The notes under the pieces are model-generated. The model saw nothing but the letters and a program-made list of their open reading frames with translations, was not told the DNA's origin and made no database searches. 64,000 nucleotides of DNA, taken from contig JADKJM010000005.1 of assembly GCA_016721005.1 (NCBI GenBank), positions 372,001-436,000 on the forward strand, in the 5' to 3' direction. Position numbers and translations under genes: made by a program. Of the stretch, positions 44,506 through 52,864 are shown in pieces (positions within the stretch are counted from its first letter, which is position 1; every line of letters begins with the position of its first letter). The stretch is from Flavobacteriales bacterium. GTDB lineage: Bacteria; Bacteroidota; Bacteroidia; Flavobacteriales_F; PHOS-HE28.

Positions 44506-45243
44506 ATGCCTGGAAAGAACCTGAAACTGATCCAGACCAAGGGGTCCGGCCTCCCATTGATCTGTGTGCAGTTCGACGGCGCTCGCCGGATCCTGCCTCC
44601 GCACATGGGCAAGGATCGTCCGATCTACAACTTCATCCATCAAGGAGGGGATGGCAAGAAGGTGGCCTTGGATACCATCGGATCCATCGCTGATCATTAC
44701 CTGTCGGAACTGAAGGCGGACGTGCCTGCTGGCCCCTACCTATTGGTCGGGTACTCCTTCGGCGGATTGGTGGCGTATGAGATGGCCCAGCGCTTGGTCC
44801 ATGCGGGTGATCACGTACCCTTCCTCGCGCTGATCGATTGCTACGCTCCGCACTTGCACAACGAGTCCATGAAGCACGGACAGCCTTTCTATGCCCCCTT
44901 GAAGTCGGCCGTTATACGCAAGCTGGTCAACCATAAACTGGCCAATGGCGGGATCCTGACCGGGAAGATGCGTCAATTCCACATCATCAACACGTACCAT
45001 AAAGCAGTGCTTGCGTACACGGCGGAACCGTTCATGGGGCGTCTCACACTGTTCAAGTCGCAGGAGTCATGGGGCCCGCCCGATCTGGGTTGGGCGGAGT
45101 TTCCGACCGGTGGACTGGATGTGCAACAGTTCCAAGGTGACCACGCCTCGATGTTACGTGAGCCGAATGTGGAGGAACTGGTACGCGCGTTGAAAATGCG
45201 CATCGCTTCGCTGAAGGAGTGCGATCTCGATCCAGGTCCTTGA
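44506..45243 (+). CDS. Stand-alone thioesterase, paralogue of the upstream TE domain
   Basis: 245 residues of the alpha/beta-hydrolase thioesterase family, with GYSFGGLVAYEMAQ (nucleophile Ser 84) and GDHASM (catalytic His). It resembles the TE domain of the preceding protein along its whole length, including PLKxxxxRxLV, HIIxTYxxAVxAYxxxPxxGRLTxFK and GLDVQxxxGDHxSM, so it most likely arose by tandem duplication. Such enzymes usually edit misprimed carriers (type II TE), but as a copy of a releasing TE it might instead offload or cyclise the product. It lies 11 nt after the NRPS stop. Confidence 0.85.
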   Translation: MPGKNLKLIQTKGSGLPLICVQFDGARRILPPHMGKDRPIYNFIHQGGDGKKVALDTIGSIADHYLSELKADVPAGPYLLVGYSFGGLVAYEMAQRLVHAGDHVPFLALIDCYAPHLHNESMKHGQPFYAPLKSAVIRKLVNHKLANGGILTGKMRQFHIINTYHKAVLAYTAEPFMGRLTLFKSQESWGPPDLGWAEFPTGGLDVQQFQGDHASMLREPNVEELVRALKMRIASLKECDLDPGP

Positions 45244-46049
45244 AGCTCGTGCTGGCCAGACCGCTCACTGTCCATTGCCATGATCCGGAACCGGCCGTTT
45301 GGTCCGCAACCGCGATCGGGGCTGGTCCACCTCCAGCGGATACCGTGGATGTGTGGTATGCCACATTGGACCAAATGCGTCCGCTTCTCTCCGCGTATAC
45401 CGCCCTTCTTGATCCCGTGGAGGTCGAGCGTGCTGACCGGTTCCGGTTCGAACCCGATCGGGAGCGCTTCATTCTCGGACATGGGCTTTTACGAACGGTG
45501 CTGATGGGATACGTAGGCGGCGACGGACGATCCATACGATACGCCCGCGGTCCGTTCGGCAAACCATCACTGGATCCGAAGGAAGTGCATTTCAATTTCA
45601 GCGACACGAAGGATGCCTTTCTCATCGGCGTGAGCCGGTCCATTGATCTGGGTGTCGATATCGAGACGATGACACGGAACGTGGATCACGAAGCGGTGAG
45701 TGAGCACTACTTCACAGGGCCCGAGATCACGGCGATACGGAATGCAGGTGGGCATTCGAAACGGCGCTTCCTCGAATTCTGGACACGCAAAGAGGCTGTA
45801 CTGAAAGCCAGCGGTGTGGGGATCATGGACGATCTGCGCGTATTGCGTGTGGACGCACCAACGAATACCATGATCATCGACCACGAATCCTTCACGCAAA
45901 TGGCCGCGCCGGAATACCGCGTCCGGACGTGGCATATCGGAGCGGACCATATCGTGAGCATCGCACTTCCTTCGGACTTGAAGGCCTTCCGGATGATACG
46001 GATCAATAGCGCACTCACTCCTCCCCCCAGAAGCGGGCGTGGAAGTTGA
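45219..46049 (+). CDS. Sfp-type 4'-phosphopantetheinyl transferase
   Basis: About 276 residues from GTG 45219; a TTG at 45240, overlapping the thioesterase stop, is an equally good start. It transfers phosphopantetheine from CoA to carrier-protein serines and would activate the three carrier domains of this cluster. Family motifs: RYARGPFGKPSL, HFNFSDTKDAFLIGVSRSIDLGVDIE (Mg-binding Asp/Glu) and FLEFWTRKEAVLKASG. It overlaps the thioesterase gene, indicating one operon. At its 3' end it overlaps the convergent helicase gene by 35 nt. Confidence 0.92.
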   Translation: MRSRSRSLKLVLARPLTVHCHDPEPAVWSATAIGAGPPPADTVDVWYATLDQMRPLLSAYTALLDPVEVERADRFRFEPDRERFILGHGLLRTVLMGYVGGDGRSIRYARGPFGKPSLDPKEVHFNFSDTKDAFLIGVSRSIDLGVDIETMTRNVDHEAVSEHYFTGPEITAIRNAGGHSKRRFLEFWTRKEAVLKASGVGIMDDLRVLRVDAPTNTMIIDHESFTQMAAPEYRVRTWHIGADHIVSIALPSDLKAFRMIRINSALTPPPRSGRGS

Positions 46050-47463
46050 GCAGGTACAAACGTTGCGTGGCGCGTGTGATCGAGGTGTACAACCAACGCA
46101 CGTACTCGCGGTCGATCATCTCCTCGGTCACGTATCCTTGATCCACGAAGACCGTACGCCACTGCCCGCCCTGCGCCTTGTGCGCGGTTACGGCATAGGC
46201 ATACTTCACTTGGAGGGCGTTGGCGTAAGGGTCGGAACGCAGCAGTTTGATCCGCTCGCTTCGCTTGGTCGCGGTGATCTCCTCTGCGACGCGCTGCGCC
46301 AACTCCTTCATCCGGGGTCCGGGGAGTGCAGGGCTCTCGCTGGCGAGTGTATCAAGGATCACCTTCACATCGAGTTCCCGATCCACGCGTCCATTCCACC
46401 AATTCACGGTGATGTCCGCAAAGCGGAACCCGTACCGTTCCTCGGATCCATGCACGCGCTTCACGGTGATCGGCTCGCCATTCGCGATCAACTCCTGATC
46501 GCCGTTCAGTCCTGCCCACAGATAATTGTTCTTCACCACCATGAGCCGGTCTCCGGGACTCAGTTCCTCCTCATACCCGTGGATCCGCACGCGCACTTGC
46601 TGGTTGTATTGGTATGCTCGCTTGTTGCTGCGGCAGATCACACACACCTCGTCGTCGCCATCCTGTGCGTAGGCCGTTTCGAGCATATCCTGCAGATCAT
46701 GACCATCCACACGATGCACATCCGGGAATGCGGTGAACGTGGGCTGATAGGAATGCTCCACTTCCGATGGATCGGCCGGAGGTGCCAGCAACGAACGCAA
46801 TGCGGTTGCATTGGACAGGATCCCGGAGTCCTCCGCATGTCGCACCACTTCGGTGAGCTCGATCATACCCGCGTTCGCGCCCATGGCTCGTAGGTCACTC
46901 ACGTTCAACGCGGGGCTCAGTTCACTTCCGACAGGTGGCAACTGAGCAGGATCGCCGATCAGGAGCAGCTTGTTGCGATCGGATGAGAAGATATGTTCGA
47001 GCAGATCACTCAGCAGATCCCGATCACCGAAAGCGCCTTCACCACCACTGCGTCCGATCATGCTCGCCTCATCCACGATGAACAGCGCACCGCGATCGCG
47101 GTTCGGCGCCACCATCATGCCCCAGCCTTCGCCTTCATCACCGGCCATGCGGTAGATCCGGCGGTGGATAGTGGATGCCCCGAGTTGGGCGTGCGCGGCC
47201 AGCACTTTCGCCGCACGTCCGGTCGGGGCCAGCAGGATCACAGGCCACTTCAATTCCACAAGTGTCTTCACCAAAGCGCCGACGAGTGTCGTCTTTCCGG
47301 TTCCCGCGTAACCGCGCAGGACCAAGGTGGCTGCATTGGTCTTCGACGCGAGCAATCGTTCCATGGCACGGATCGCTTTCCGCTGGCCTTCGGTCGGGTC
47401 GAAGGCCATGGTGCGCATCATGCGCTCGGCGAGGTCGTTCAAGGCCACGTTTGGCGCGGACAT
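46015..47463 (-). CDS. RecD-like (SF1) ATP-dependent DNA helicase
   Basis: 482 residues. Walker A is LRGYAGTGKTTLVGALV; the Walker B-like segment is ALFIVDEASMIG; motif III is LLLIGDPAQLPPVGSELSPAL. The C-terminal UvrD_C_2-type segment YAYAVTAHKAQGGQWRTVFVDQG ... REYVRWLYTSITRATQRLYLL completes the fold. It resembles the AAA_30/RecD2-Pif1-like helicases common as single genes in Bacteroidota. The substrate and process (replication-fork repair or recombination) are inferred from the family. The ATG at 47461-47463 is chosen by similarity of the N-terminus (LNDLAERMM). It overlaps the PPTase gene 3' to 3'. Confidence 0.88.
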   Translation of the reverse strand: MSAPNVALNDLAERMMRTMAFDPTEGQRKAIRAMERLLASKTNAATLVLRGYAGTGKTTLVGALVKTLVELKWPVILLAPTGRAAKVLAAHAQLGASTIHRRIYRMAGDEGEGWGMMVAPNRDRGALFIVDEASMIGRSGGEGAFGDRDLLSDLLEHIFSSDRNKLLLIGDPAQLPPVGSELSPALNVSDLRAMGANAGMIELTEVVRHAEDSGILSNATALRSLLAPPADPSEVEHSYQPTFTAFPDVHRVDGHDLQDMLETAYAQDGDDEVCVICRSNKRAYQYNQQVRVRIHGYEEELSPGDRLMVVKNNYLWAGLNGDQELIANGEPITVKRVHGSEERYGFRFADITVNWWNGRVDRELDVKVILDTLASESPALPGPRMKELAQRVAEEITATKRSERIKLLRSDPYANALQVKYAYAVTAHKAQGGQWRTVFVDQGYVTEEMIDREYVRWLYTSITRATQRLYLLNFHARFWGEE

Positions 47464-47525
47464 CCGATGTTCGGGGAAAGGTGAGCAGCGCACGTTAGCG
47501 CTCCGGTCGCGGGGTGAAATTATCC

Positions 47526-47533
47526 TACTTTTG
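47526..47533 (+). promoter_or_regulatory. Candidate -7 box TACTTTTG of the DUF3822-rsmD-coaD operon
   Basis: Exact TAnnTTTG match. Transcription would start about 30 nt before the ATG at 47570. It lies between this operon and the divergent helicase gene (start 47463). Confidence 0.5.
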
Positions 47534-47569
47534 GCCGTCTTGACGGAGGAAATCCCACCGCGGATCACG

Positions 47570-47881
47570 ATGCGTATTCGAAGCTTCATCCTCCCGATCC
47601 TCTTGATCATCCTGGGCACTGTTCTCCTCCTGCTCGGGATCATCATGAAGCAGGGGGCATGGGTGGCTTTAGGTGCTTCGCTCACCATGATCACCGGCGT
47701 GATCGCCATCTTCCTCAAGTTGGGTGTGATCGAACGGAAGGTGGGGTTCACGATCGGCCTGGCATGCACTGCGGTGGCGATCCTCTTGGCCTTCCGGAAT
47801 CATTACCAGGTATCCGTATGCCGTGGCGCTGCCGATGGCACCGACTCCGTTCGGCACACCGGAACCGTCAATATGGACTGA
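47570..47881 (+). CDS. Small integral membrane protein
   Basis: 103 residues with three hydrophobic segments (FILPILLIILGTVLLLLGIIM, VALGASLTMITGVIAIFLKL, GFTIGLACTAVAILLAF) and a polar C-terminal tail. This fits a Bacteroidota inner-membrane protein of unknown function. Start ATG 47570; a longer upstream frame is rejected because the TACTTTTG promoter-like box falls inside it. The DUF3822 gene follows after 4 nt, so it probably heads the operon. Confidence 0.65.
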   Translation: MRIRSFILPILLIILGTVLLLLGIIMKQGAWVALGASLTMITGVIAIFLKLGVIERKVGFTIGLACTAVAILLAFRNHYQVSVCRGAADGTDSVRHTGTVNMD

Positions 47882-47885
47882 GCCC

Positions 47886-48683
47886 ATGGACCGCGGATCC
47901 TGGACGGCCGAACACTATGACAAGTCCCGCGAACGGATCTGGCACCTGAGCGTGCTGATCTCCGGAACCGTGGAGGCTTGGGCCGCGCATACGATCGAGG
48001 ACGGTTCGCTCGTGGCGATGCAATGGTCGGCGCTCGGTGGTGTATTGGATGCCGAGGAAGTTCCCACGCACCCAGTGTCCGTCTCGTTCATCAACCTGCC
48101 GGAATGGAGCGCACTGGTCCCGGAAGGCGCGATGGAGCCCGGCTCACAGGCCGCGCATTTGAGGGCCGTGCATGGTGGCGTTCCGACCGGTGCGCTACGC
48201 GATGAACCCCTCGCCGTGCTGGGCGCGAATTGCATCTACGTCCATGACGATGTCGCCGAACGATCGGTGTTGGACCGCTTCCCACATGCGCGTCCGGTAC
48301 CGATGCGTTCGTTGATGGTCCGCGCTGCGATCAGCCGCTGCATGGATGGGACCATCATGGTCCTGCACCGCGGCCAGGAGAATCTGGAAGTGGCGGTGGC
48401 CGAGAACGGGCGCATCCTGCTGAGCAACACCTACCCTGTGCGATCCTCGCAGGATGTCCTGTACTTCGCCCTACTTGCTGCGGAAGGAAGCGGCTTGAAA
48501 CCTGCAGCGACCTCCGTGCTCGCCTGCGGAACGCACTTGGTTCCGCACGAGACGGACCTTTTGCGCCGCTACTTCAACACGCATGATACGGTCATGAATG
48601 GATCGCCCGCACTTCCGTCGGACTCCGGCGTGGTCCCCCAGCGATGGCTGGCGCTCCTGGACCAGTTCGCATGCGTGTCATAG
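47886..48683 (+). CDS. DUF3822 family protein
   Basis: 265 residues. Recognised as DUF3822 mainly from overall pattern and position: in Bacteroidota this family sits directly upstream of rsmD. Visible segments include LGANCIYVHDDV, RSLMVRAAISRCMDGTIMVLHRGQENLEVAVAENGRILLSNTYPV and FALLAAEGSGLKPAATSVLACG. The fold is reported to resemble actin/ASKHA-like proteins, but its function is unknown. The gene overlaps rsmD by 13 nt. Confidence 0.75.
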   Translation: MDRGSWTAEHYDKSRERIWHLSVLISGTVEAWAAHTIEDGSLVAMQWSALGGVLDAEEVPTHPVSVSFINLPEWSALVPEGAMEPGSQAAHLRAVHGGVPTGALRDEPLAVLGANCIYVHDDVAERSVLDRFPHARPVPMRSLMVRAAISRCMDGTIMVLHRGQENLEVAVAENGRILLSNTYPVRSSQDVLYFALLAAEGSGLKPAATSVLACGTHLVPHETDLLRRYFNTHDTVMNGSPALPSDSGVVPQRWLALLDQFACVS

Positions 48684-49231
48684 GCGGCAAATACCGCAAC
48701 CGGCGGATCCATCCTCCGCCCGGCATGGATGCACGACCCACCACGGATTTCGCGAAAGAAGGCTTGTTCAACGTCCTCCATCATAGCGTCCCGTTGGAAG
48801 GGATCCGCGTGCTGGACCTATTCGCCGGCACAGGGAACATCTCCCTCGAGTTCCTGTCGCGTGGCGCGGAGGAAGTGGTGAGTGTGGAGAGCGATCGACG
48901 CTTGTGCGATCACATGCAGCGGAGTGCCCGCGACCTCGGTGAGGAACATTGGCGTGTGGTGAAGGCGGACGTCCCCGGCTTCTTGCGCACACACCGCGGC
49001 CAGTACGATATCGTCTTCGCGGATCCGCCCTTCGCCATGGACGGCGTTGAACGTATCCCTACCTTGGTATTGGAAGCGGGCGTATTGGGGGCGGGTGGAA
49101 CGCTGATCGTGGAACACACGGAAAAGCTGAAGCTCGACCACATCACCGGCTTCCGGAGGAAACGATCGTACGGACTCATCCAGTTCAGCTTCTTCTCCAC
49201 CGGATCGACAGAAACAGACACCACACCATGA
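48671..49231 (+). CDS. rsmD: 16S rRNA (guanine966-N2)-methyltransferase
   Basis: 186 residues. Starts MRVIGGKYRNRRI, the RsmD hallmark. SAM-binding motif I is VLDLFAGTGNISLEFLSRGA, and the catalytic DPPF-type motif IV is IVFADPPFAMDG. It methylates G966 of 16S rRNA in the small-subunit head. It overlaps DUF3822 upstream by 13 nt and coaD downstream by ATGA, so translation is probably coupled. Confidence 0.95.
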   Translation: MRVIGGKYRNRRIHPPPGMDARPTTDFAKEGLFNVLHHSVPLEGIRVLDLFAGTGNISLEFLSRGAEEVVSVESDRRLCDHMQRSARDLGEEHWRVVKADVPGFLRTHRGQYDIVFADPPFAMDGVERIPTLVLEAGVLGAGGTLIVEHTEKLKLDHITGFRRKRSYGLIQFSFFSTGSTETDTTP

Positions 49232-49692
49232 GCAATCCCATCGGCGTATTCCCCGGCACCTTCGATCCGATCACCATCGGTCACGTGTCCATTGTGAAAC
49301 GTGCGCTGCCGCTTTTTTCCAAAGTTGTGGTGGGCATGGGCGTGAACTCCACCAAGAAGACCATGTTCGATGAGACGCGGCGCATGGCTTGGCTGAAGGC
49401 CGCCTTCGCGGATGAACCGAAGGTGGAAGTGATGACCTTCACTGGACTCACCGTGGAGTTGTGCAAGTCCGTTGGTGCGGGCTTCATCATCCGCGGACTG
49501 CGCAACAGCACCGACCACGGCTACGAGCGCAGCATCGCGTTGATGAACCGTCACCTTGCCGGTGTGGAGACCATCTTCCTGCCATCGGCGCCGGAGCACG
49601 CACACATCAGTAGCACCATCGTTCGGGAACTGATCGCCAACAAAGCCGATGTTTCCGCGTTGGTTCCGATGGACCTGCGCATGGGCATATGA
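49228..49692 (+). CDS. coaD: Phosphopantetheine adenylyltransferase
   Basis: 154 residues, normal length. It makes dephospho-CoA from 4'-phosphopantetheine and ATP. Motifs: GVFPGTFDPITIGHVSIVKRAL, with the TxGH nucleotidyl-transferase motif; IIRGLRNSTDHGYERSIALMNRHL; and PEHAHISSTIVREL (the ISST loop). It shares ATGA overlaps with rsmD upstream and with the thioredoxin-like gene downstream. A CoA-synthesis enzyme about 3 kb from the NRPS/PKS cluster is probably coincidence, since this gene order is conserved in Bacteroidota. Confidence 0.96.
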   Translation: MSNPIGVFPGTFDPITIGHVSIVKRALPLFSKVVVGMGVNSTKKTMFDETRRMAWLKAAFADEPKVEVMTFTGLTVELCKSVGAGFIIRGLRNSTDHGYERSIALMNRHLAGVETIFLPSAPEHAHISSTIVRELIANKADVSALVPMDLRMGI

Positions 49693-51191
49693 GAGGGATC
49701 CTCACATTACTTCTTGCATCCATCGCGAGCGGCACGTTCGCAGTGGGACCGGTGACCATCCGCGTGCGCTCCCCACACAACGCAGGCAAAGCCGTCCTGC
49801 TGTACCACTACGATGACCTCTTCTCCCTTCGGTATTCGAGGATCGCGACCGCGTTGATCGATGACGCGGGAATGGCGACCGTGGAAGGCGAGGTGATCGG
49901 CACGGCGAAACTGCGCATCCGGATCGGTGAAGCATTCGCTGAATTGTACGCTCGGCCGGGATCGACCTACACCGTGGAATTCCCGAAGCCCGATCCACGT
50001 ACACCGCAAAGCATCAACGGCACCACGCGTGTGGAACTGGTCTTCGAGGATCTGGACCCCTTGGACGTGAACGCGATCACCAGCGATCTCAACGACCGCA
50101 TCGATGCGTTCATCATGCAGGACCTTGCCACCGACCAAGTCGCCGGGATGCAGGCCCTGGAGGTCCATCGGAAGAACGATAGCCTGCCTTCGGACTCCGT
50201 GCGTCGGCCTCCCACCTTGTTCGTCATGCCCACATGGAGCGCCCTGCGCGTGGACACCTTCGAGGCCAAGGTGAAGCACTTCTACCACGAGGTGAAGGAC
50301 CCGTGGTTCGATCATTACCTTGAATACAGTTTCGCCGGATTGCGTTATGGCCCACGCGTGAATGACGCGGAGTTGTTCGCACGCTACCTGAAGGACAAGC
50401 CCGTGGTCTATGATGATCCGGAGTACGTGCGCTTCATCCGGAGCTTCTTCGCCGGCCATCTGGTGATGGCGCAACGGTTCGAAGCACCAGCGCTCCAACG
50501 CGCCTTCGACGCCGGTGATCCGGACAGTCTTCGTTCCGTACTAGCGAAGAATGAATTCCTGAAGGACGATCCACGACTTTGTGAGTTGGTGATGATCGAC
50601 CTGTTACACCAGCAATACCATGGTAAAGTGGTGGACAGGCCCGGTGCGGAGCGGATCCTGCAACGCGTGGCGAACACTTCGGCTTTTCCAGAACACCGAA
50701 CGATCGCTGCGAACATGCTGTGGGACCTTACCGCAATGCGTGTCGGCTACCGATTCCCCGTTATGTTGCTGGAGGATCTCTCAGGTCGCGATGTGGTCTT
50801 CGACAGTTTGTTGAGTGGTCCAGTGTGCGTTGTGTTCACGGCGAGCTGGTGCAGCTACTGCGAACTCGAACTGCAAGGATTGGAGCAGCTCCACGCGGAG
50901 TACAAGGATGTGGTACCCATCATCGCCATCGGATTGGATGTGGAACTCGCCACCTTGAAAGCGTTCACGAAAGCCCATCCGAAGGCGGACTTCCGCTGGT
51001 TGCATGCAGTGGCCGAACAGCAATTGCGTGATGATCTGCGGATCAAGAGTCTTCCTGCCGTGTATTTGCTCAACGACGGCGTACTCGCACGTTCACCTGC
51101 ACCGCTGCCCAGCCAAGGTCTCGGTGCGCTCTTCCACCAAGCGAAGGTCGAAGCAGAGAAAGGCATTCGGGTGAAAGTGTGGGACGATTGA
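49689..51191 (+). CDS. TlpA-like thioredoxin-fold protein, secreted
   Basis: 500 residues with a signal peptide (MRGILTLLLASIASGTFA). The N-terminal half is a beta-rich domain (VTIRVRSPHNAGKAVLLYHYDDL...) like those attached to Bacteroidota TlpA/ResA proteins. A helical middle part follows, and then a thioredoxin domain with the active site ASWCSYCELEL (Cys 388, Cys 391) near the C-terminus. It is probably a periplasmic thiol-disulfide reductant; the partner is unknown. The ATG overlaps the coaD stop (ATGA), so it is the last gene of the operon. Confidence 0.82.
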   Translation: MRGILTLLLASIASGTFAVGPVTIRVRSPHNAGKAVLLYHYDDLFSLRYSRIATALIDDAGMATVEGEVIGTAKLRIRIGEAFAELYARPGSTYTVEFPKPDPRTPQSINGTTRVELVFEDLDPLDVNAITSDLNDRIDAFIMQDLATDQVAGMQALEVHRKNDSLPSDSVRRPPTLFVMPTWSALRVDTFEAKVKHFYHEVKDPWFDHYLEYSFAGLRYGPRVNDAELFARYLKDKPVVYDDPEYVRFIRSFFAGHLVMAQRFEAPALQRAFDAGDPDSLRSVLAKNEFLKDDPRLCELVMIDLLHQQYHGKVVDRPGAERILQRVANTSAFPEHRTIAANMLWDLTAMRVGYRFPVMLLEDLSGRDVVFDSLLSGPVCVVFTASWCSYCELELQGLEQLHAEYKDVVPIIAIGLDVELATLKAFTKAHPKADFRWLHAVAEQQLRDDLRIKSLPAVYLLNDGVLARSPAPLPSQGLGALFHQAKVEAEKGIRVKVWDD

Positions 51192-51205
51192 CCGTCCGCA
51201 CAACG

Positions 51206-51697
51206 CTACTCCGCTTCCATCCAAGCCTTGAACACCGGCTGTAGCGAAGCGTAGGTGTCATCCAGGATCGCGGGTAGCTCTACACGTCCCACCCACTTCA
51301 CTTCCTCAATGTCCTCGTCGTGTTGCGGGACCAACCTCTCGGCACTGGATCCCGCCATACGGAACCAGTCGGTACGCTTGAGGTGTTGCTTGCCTTTGCG
51401 CTCGTACGTGTGCCATGTAGAGGGCATCGACCCCGTGATCCGGAGTTCCTTCAACCCGCACTCCTCCTGCACTTCGCGGATCGCAGCGGCTTCGATGCCT
51501 TCGCCCTTCTCCACCTTCCCTTTCGGCAGATCCCACTTTCCCAACCGGCGGATCACCAGCAAGCGACCGGACTCATCATTCACCACGCCACCAGCGGCCA
51601 GGACGAACTTATGATCCGCGCGGAACGCATCCCACGCAGGCCCTTCGATCAACTCGCGCGCCTTCCCCTCGATCCAAACCGTGTACTTTCGCTGCAT
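51206..51697 (-). CDS. NUDIX hydrolase
   Basis: 163 residues with a complete NUDIX box, GKVEKGEGIEAAAIREVQEE followed by CGL (Gx5Ex7REVQEECGL), preceded by LVIRRLGKWDLPK. It hydrolyses a nucleoside-diphosphate-linked compound; the substrate cannot be read from sequence. The start MQRKYTVWIEGK uses the CAT at 51695-51697 on the plus strand. That shares two bases with the pyrE ATG at 51696-51698 of the divergent gene, so the two genes leave no intergenic space. Confidence 0.9.
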   Translation of the reverse strand: MQRKYTVWIEGKARELIEGPAWDAFRADHKFVLAAGGVVNDESGRLLVIRRLGKWDLPKGKVEKGEGIEAAAIREVQEECGLKELRITGSMPSTWHTYERKGKQHLKRTDWFRMAGSSAERLVPQHDEDIEEVKWVGRVELPAILDDTYASLQPVFKAWMEAE

Positions 51698-52349
51698 GGC
51701 ATCCCCGCTCGATCCGGCGCTTAAAGTGGCCGAGTTCCTTCTCCAGATCAAGGCTGTCAAACTTAGTCCGAAGAAGCCCTTCATCTGGGCCAGCGGTTGG
51801 AAGAGTCCGATCTATTGCGACAACCGCAAGACGCTCTCCTACCCTGCCGTACGCACGTACATCCGCCAACAGTTCGTACATATCATCAACAGTGAGTTCG
51901 GACGGCCGGACATGATCGCAGGCGTGGCCACGGGCGGGATCGCACACGGCGCATTGGTCGCGCACGACCTTGGCCTACCCTTCATCTATGTGCGCAGCGG
52001 AAGCAAGGAGCATGGATTGAAGAACCAGGTGGAAGGAGACCTCACCGTGGGCCGCAGCGTGGTGGTGGTGGAGGATCTCGTAAGTACGGGTGGCAGCAGC
52101 TTGAAGGCGGTGGAAGCATTGCGCGAAGAGGGTTGTGAGGTGAAGGGAATGGTGTCCATCTTCACTTATGGGTTCGACGAAGCCACGAAGGCGTTCGCGA
52201 AGGCCAAGGTGCAGCTCCACTCGCTCACGAATTACAGCGTACTCGTTGATCAAGCATTGCAGGATGAATACATCACCGAGAAGGACCTCCTACCCCTGAA
52301 CGAATGGCGCAAGGATCCGGCATCGTGGGGTGGTGCGGTGAAGGCGTAA
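51696..52349 (+). CDS. pyrE: Orotate phosphoribosyltransferase
   Basis: 217 residues. It converts orotate and PRPP to OMP in pyrimidine synthesis. Conserved segments: SPKKPFIWASGWKSPIYCDNRKTLSYP at the orotate site; AGVATGGIAHGALVAHDLGLPFIYVRSGSKEHG; and the PRPP motif VVVVEDLVSTGGSS. The ATG at 51696 overlaps the start codon of the divergent NUDIX gene. A TACTTTCG box (51684-51691, one mismatch to TAnnTTTG) ends 4 nt before the ATG, consistent with a leaderless mRNA. An in-frame GTG at 51681 is the alternative start. Confidence 0.95.
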   Translation: MASPLDPALKVAEFLLQIKAVKLSPKKPFIWASGWKSPIYCDNRKTLSYPAVRTYIRQQFVHIINSEFGRPDMIAGVATGGIAHGALVAHDLGLPFIYVRSGSKEHGLKNQVEGDLTVGRSVVVVEDLVSTGGSSLKAVEALREEGCEVKGMVSIFTYGFDEATKAFAKAKVQLHSLTNYSVLVDQALQDEYITEKDLLPLNEWRKDPASWGGAVKA

Positions 52350-52352
52350 TCC

Positions 52353-52386
52353 CTCACACCAACCCTCTCCCGAGGAGAGGGGCTTT
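52353..52386. repeat. CTCTCCC-type palindromic repeat, intergenic copy
   Basis: CTCACACCAACCCTCTCCC, then GAGGAGAGGGG, starting 4 nt after the pyrE stop. It may act as a 3'-end hairpin for pyrE. The remaining gap to 52448 holds nothing else that I see. Confidence 0.65.
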
Positions 52387-52448
52387 CCCCGCAAGAGAGC
52401 ATCACAAGTTCTTCCGACCATCAATTCCAGACCAGACCACTTACCCAC

Positions 52449-52850
52449 ATGACCACGATAGAGAGCAAGAAGGTGGAGATCGCCAAACCCGCGCAGGAGT
52501 TGTACGATTTCCTACAGGACATGAACAACTTCCAGCAGCTCCTTCCGGAAGGACGGATCAGCGAATGGAAGAGTGATGGCACATCCTGCTCCTTCAAGGT
52601 GCAAGGCGCTGCGACCATCGGCCTGCAACTGGATGGCGGCACACCACCGAACCTATTGAGGTTGAAAGCCACCGAACGCAGTCCGTTCCCCTTCACCTTG
52701 GATGTCCACTTGGATGAAGCCAACGGCACCACCACCGCAGGCCAGGTCTTCAACGCGGACCTCAACCCCTTCATCAAGATGATGGTGGAGAAACCGCTGA
52801 CGAACCTCTTCGATCACATCGCGGATCGGATGAAGGTGATACACGGGTGA
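52449..52850 (+). CDS. SRPBCC-fold (START/polyketide-cyclase-like) protein
   Basis: 133 residues. The pattern KKVEIAKPAQELYDFLQDMNNFQQLLPEGRISEWKSDGTSCSFKVQG ... FNADLNPFIKMMVEKPLTNLFDHIADRM is typical of the small SRPBCC proteins found beside pyrE in Bacteroidota. Such proteins have a hydrophobic ligand-binding cavity; the ligand here is unknown. Although the superfamily includes polyketide cyclases, the conserved pyrE neighbourhood argues against any link with the PKS cluster. It lies 14 nt before the ABC transporter gene and is probably co-transcribed with it. Confidence 0.8.
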   Translation: MTTIESKKVEIAKPAQELYDFLQDMNNFQQLLPEGRISEWKSDGTSCSFKVQGAATIGLQLDGGTPPNLLRLKATERSPFPFTLDVHLDEANGTTTAGQVFNADLNPFIKMMVEKPLTNLFDHIADRMKVIHG

Positions 52851-52864
52851 TCCATTGATCCCCC

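Noticed and set aside
49228..49692. coaD as a dedicated supplier of phosphopantetheine for the synthetases
   Set aside because: The DUF3822-rsmD-coaD order is a conserved housekeeping arrangement.
52449..52850. SRPBCC protein as a polyketide cyclase of the cluster
   Set aside because: It is of the small pyrE-linked type and distant from the PKS; the superfamily name alone is not evidence.
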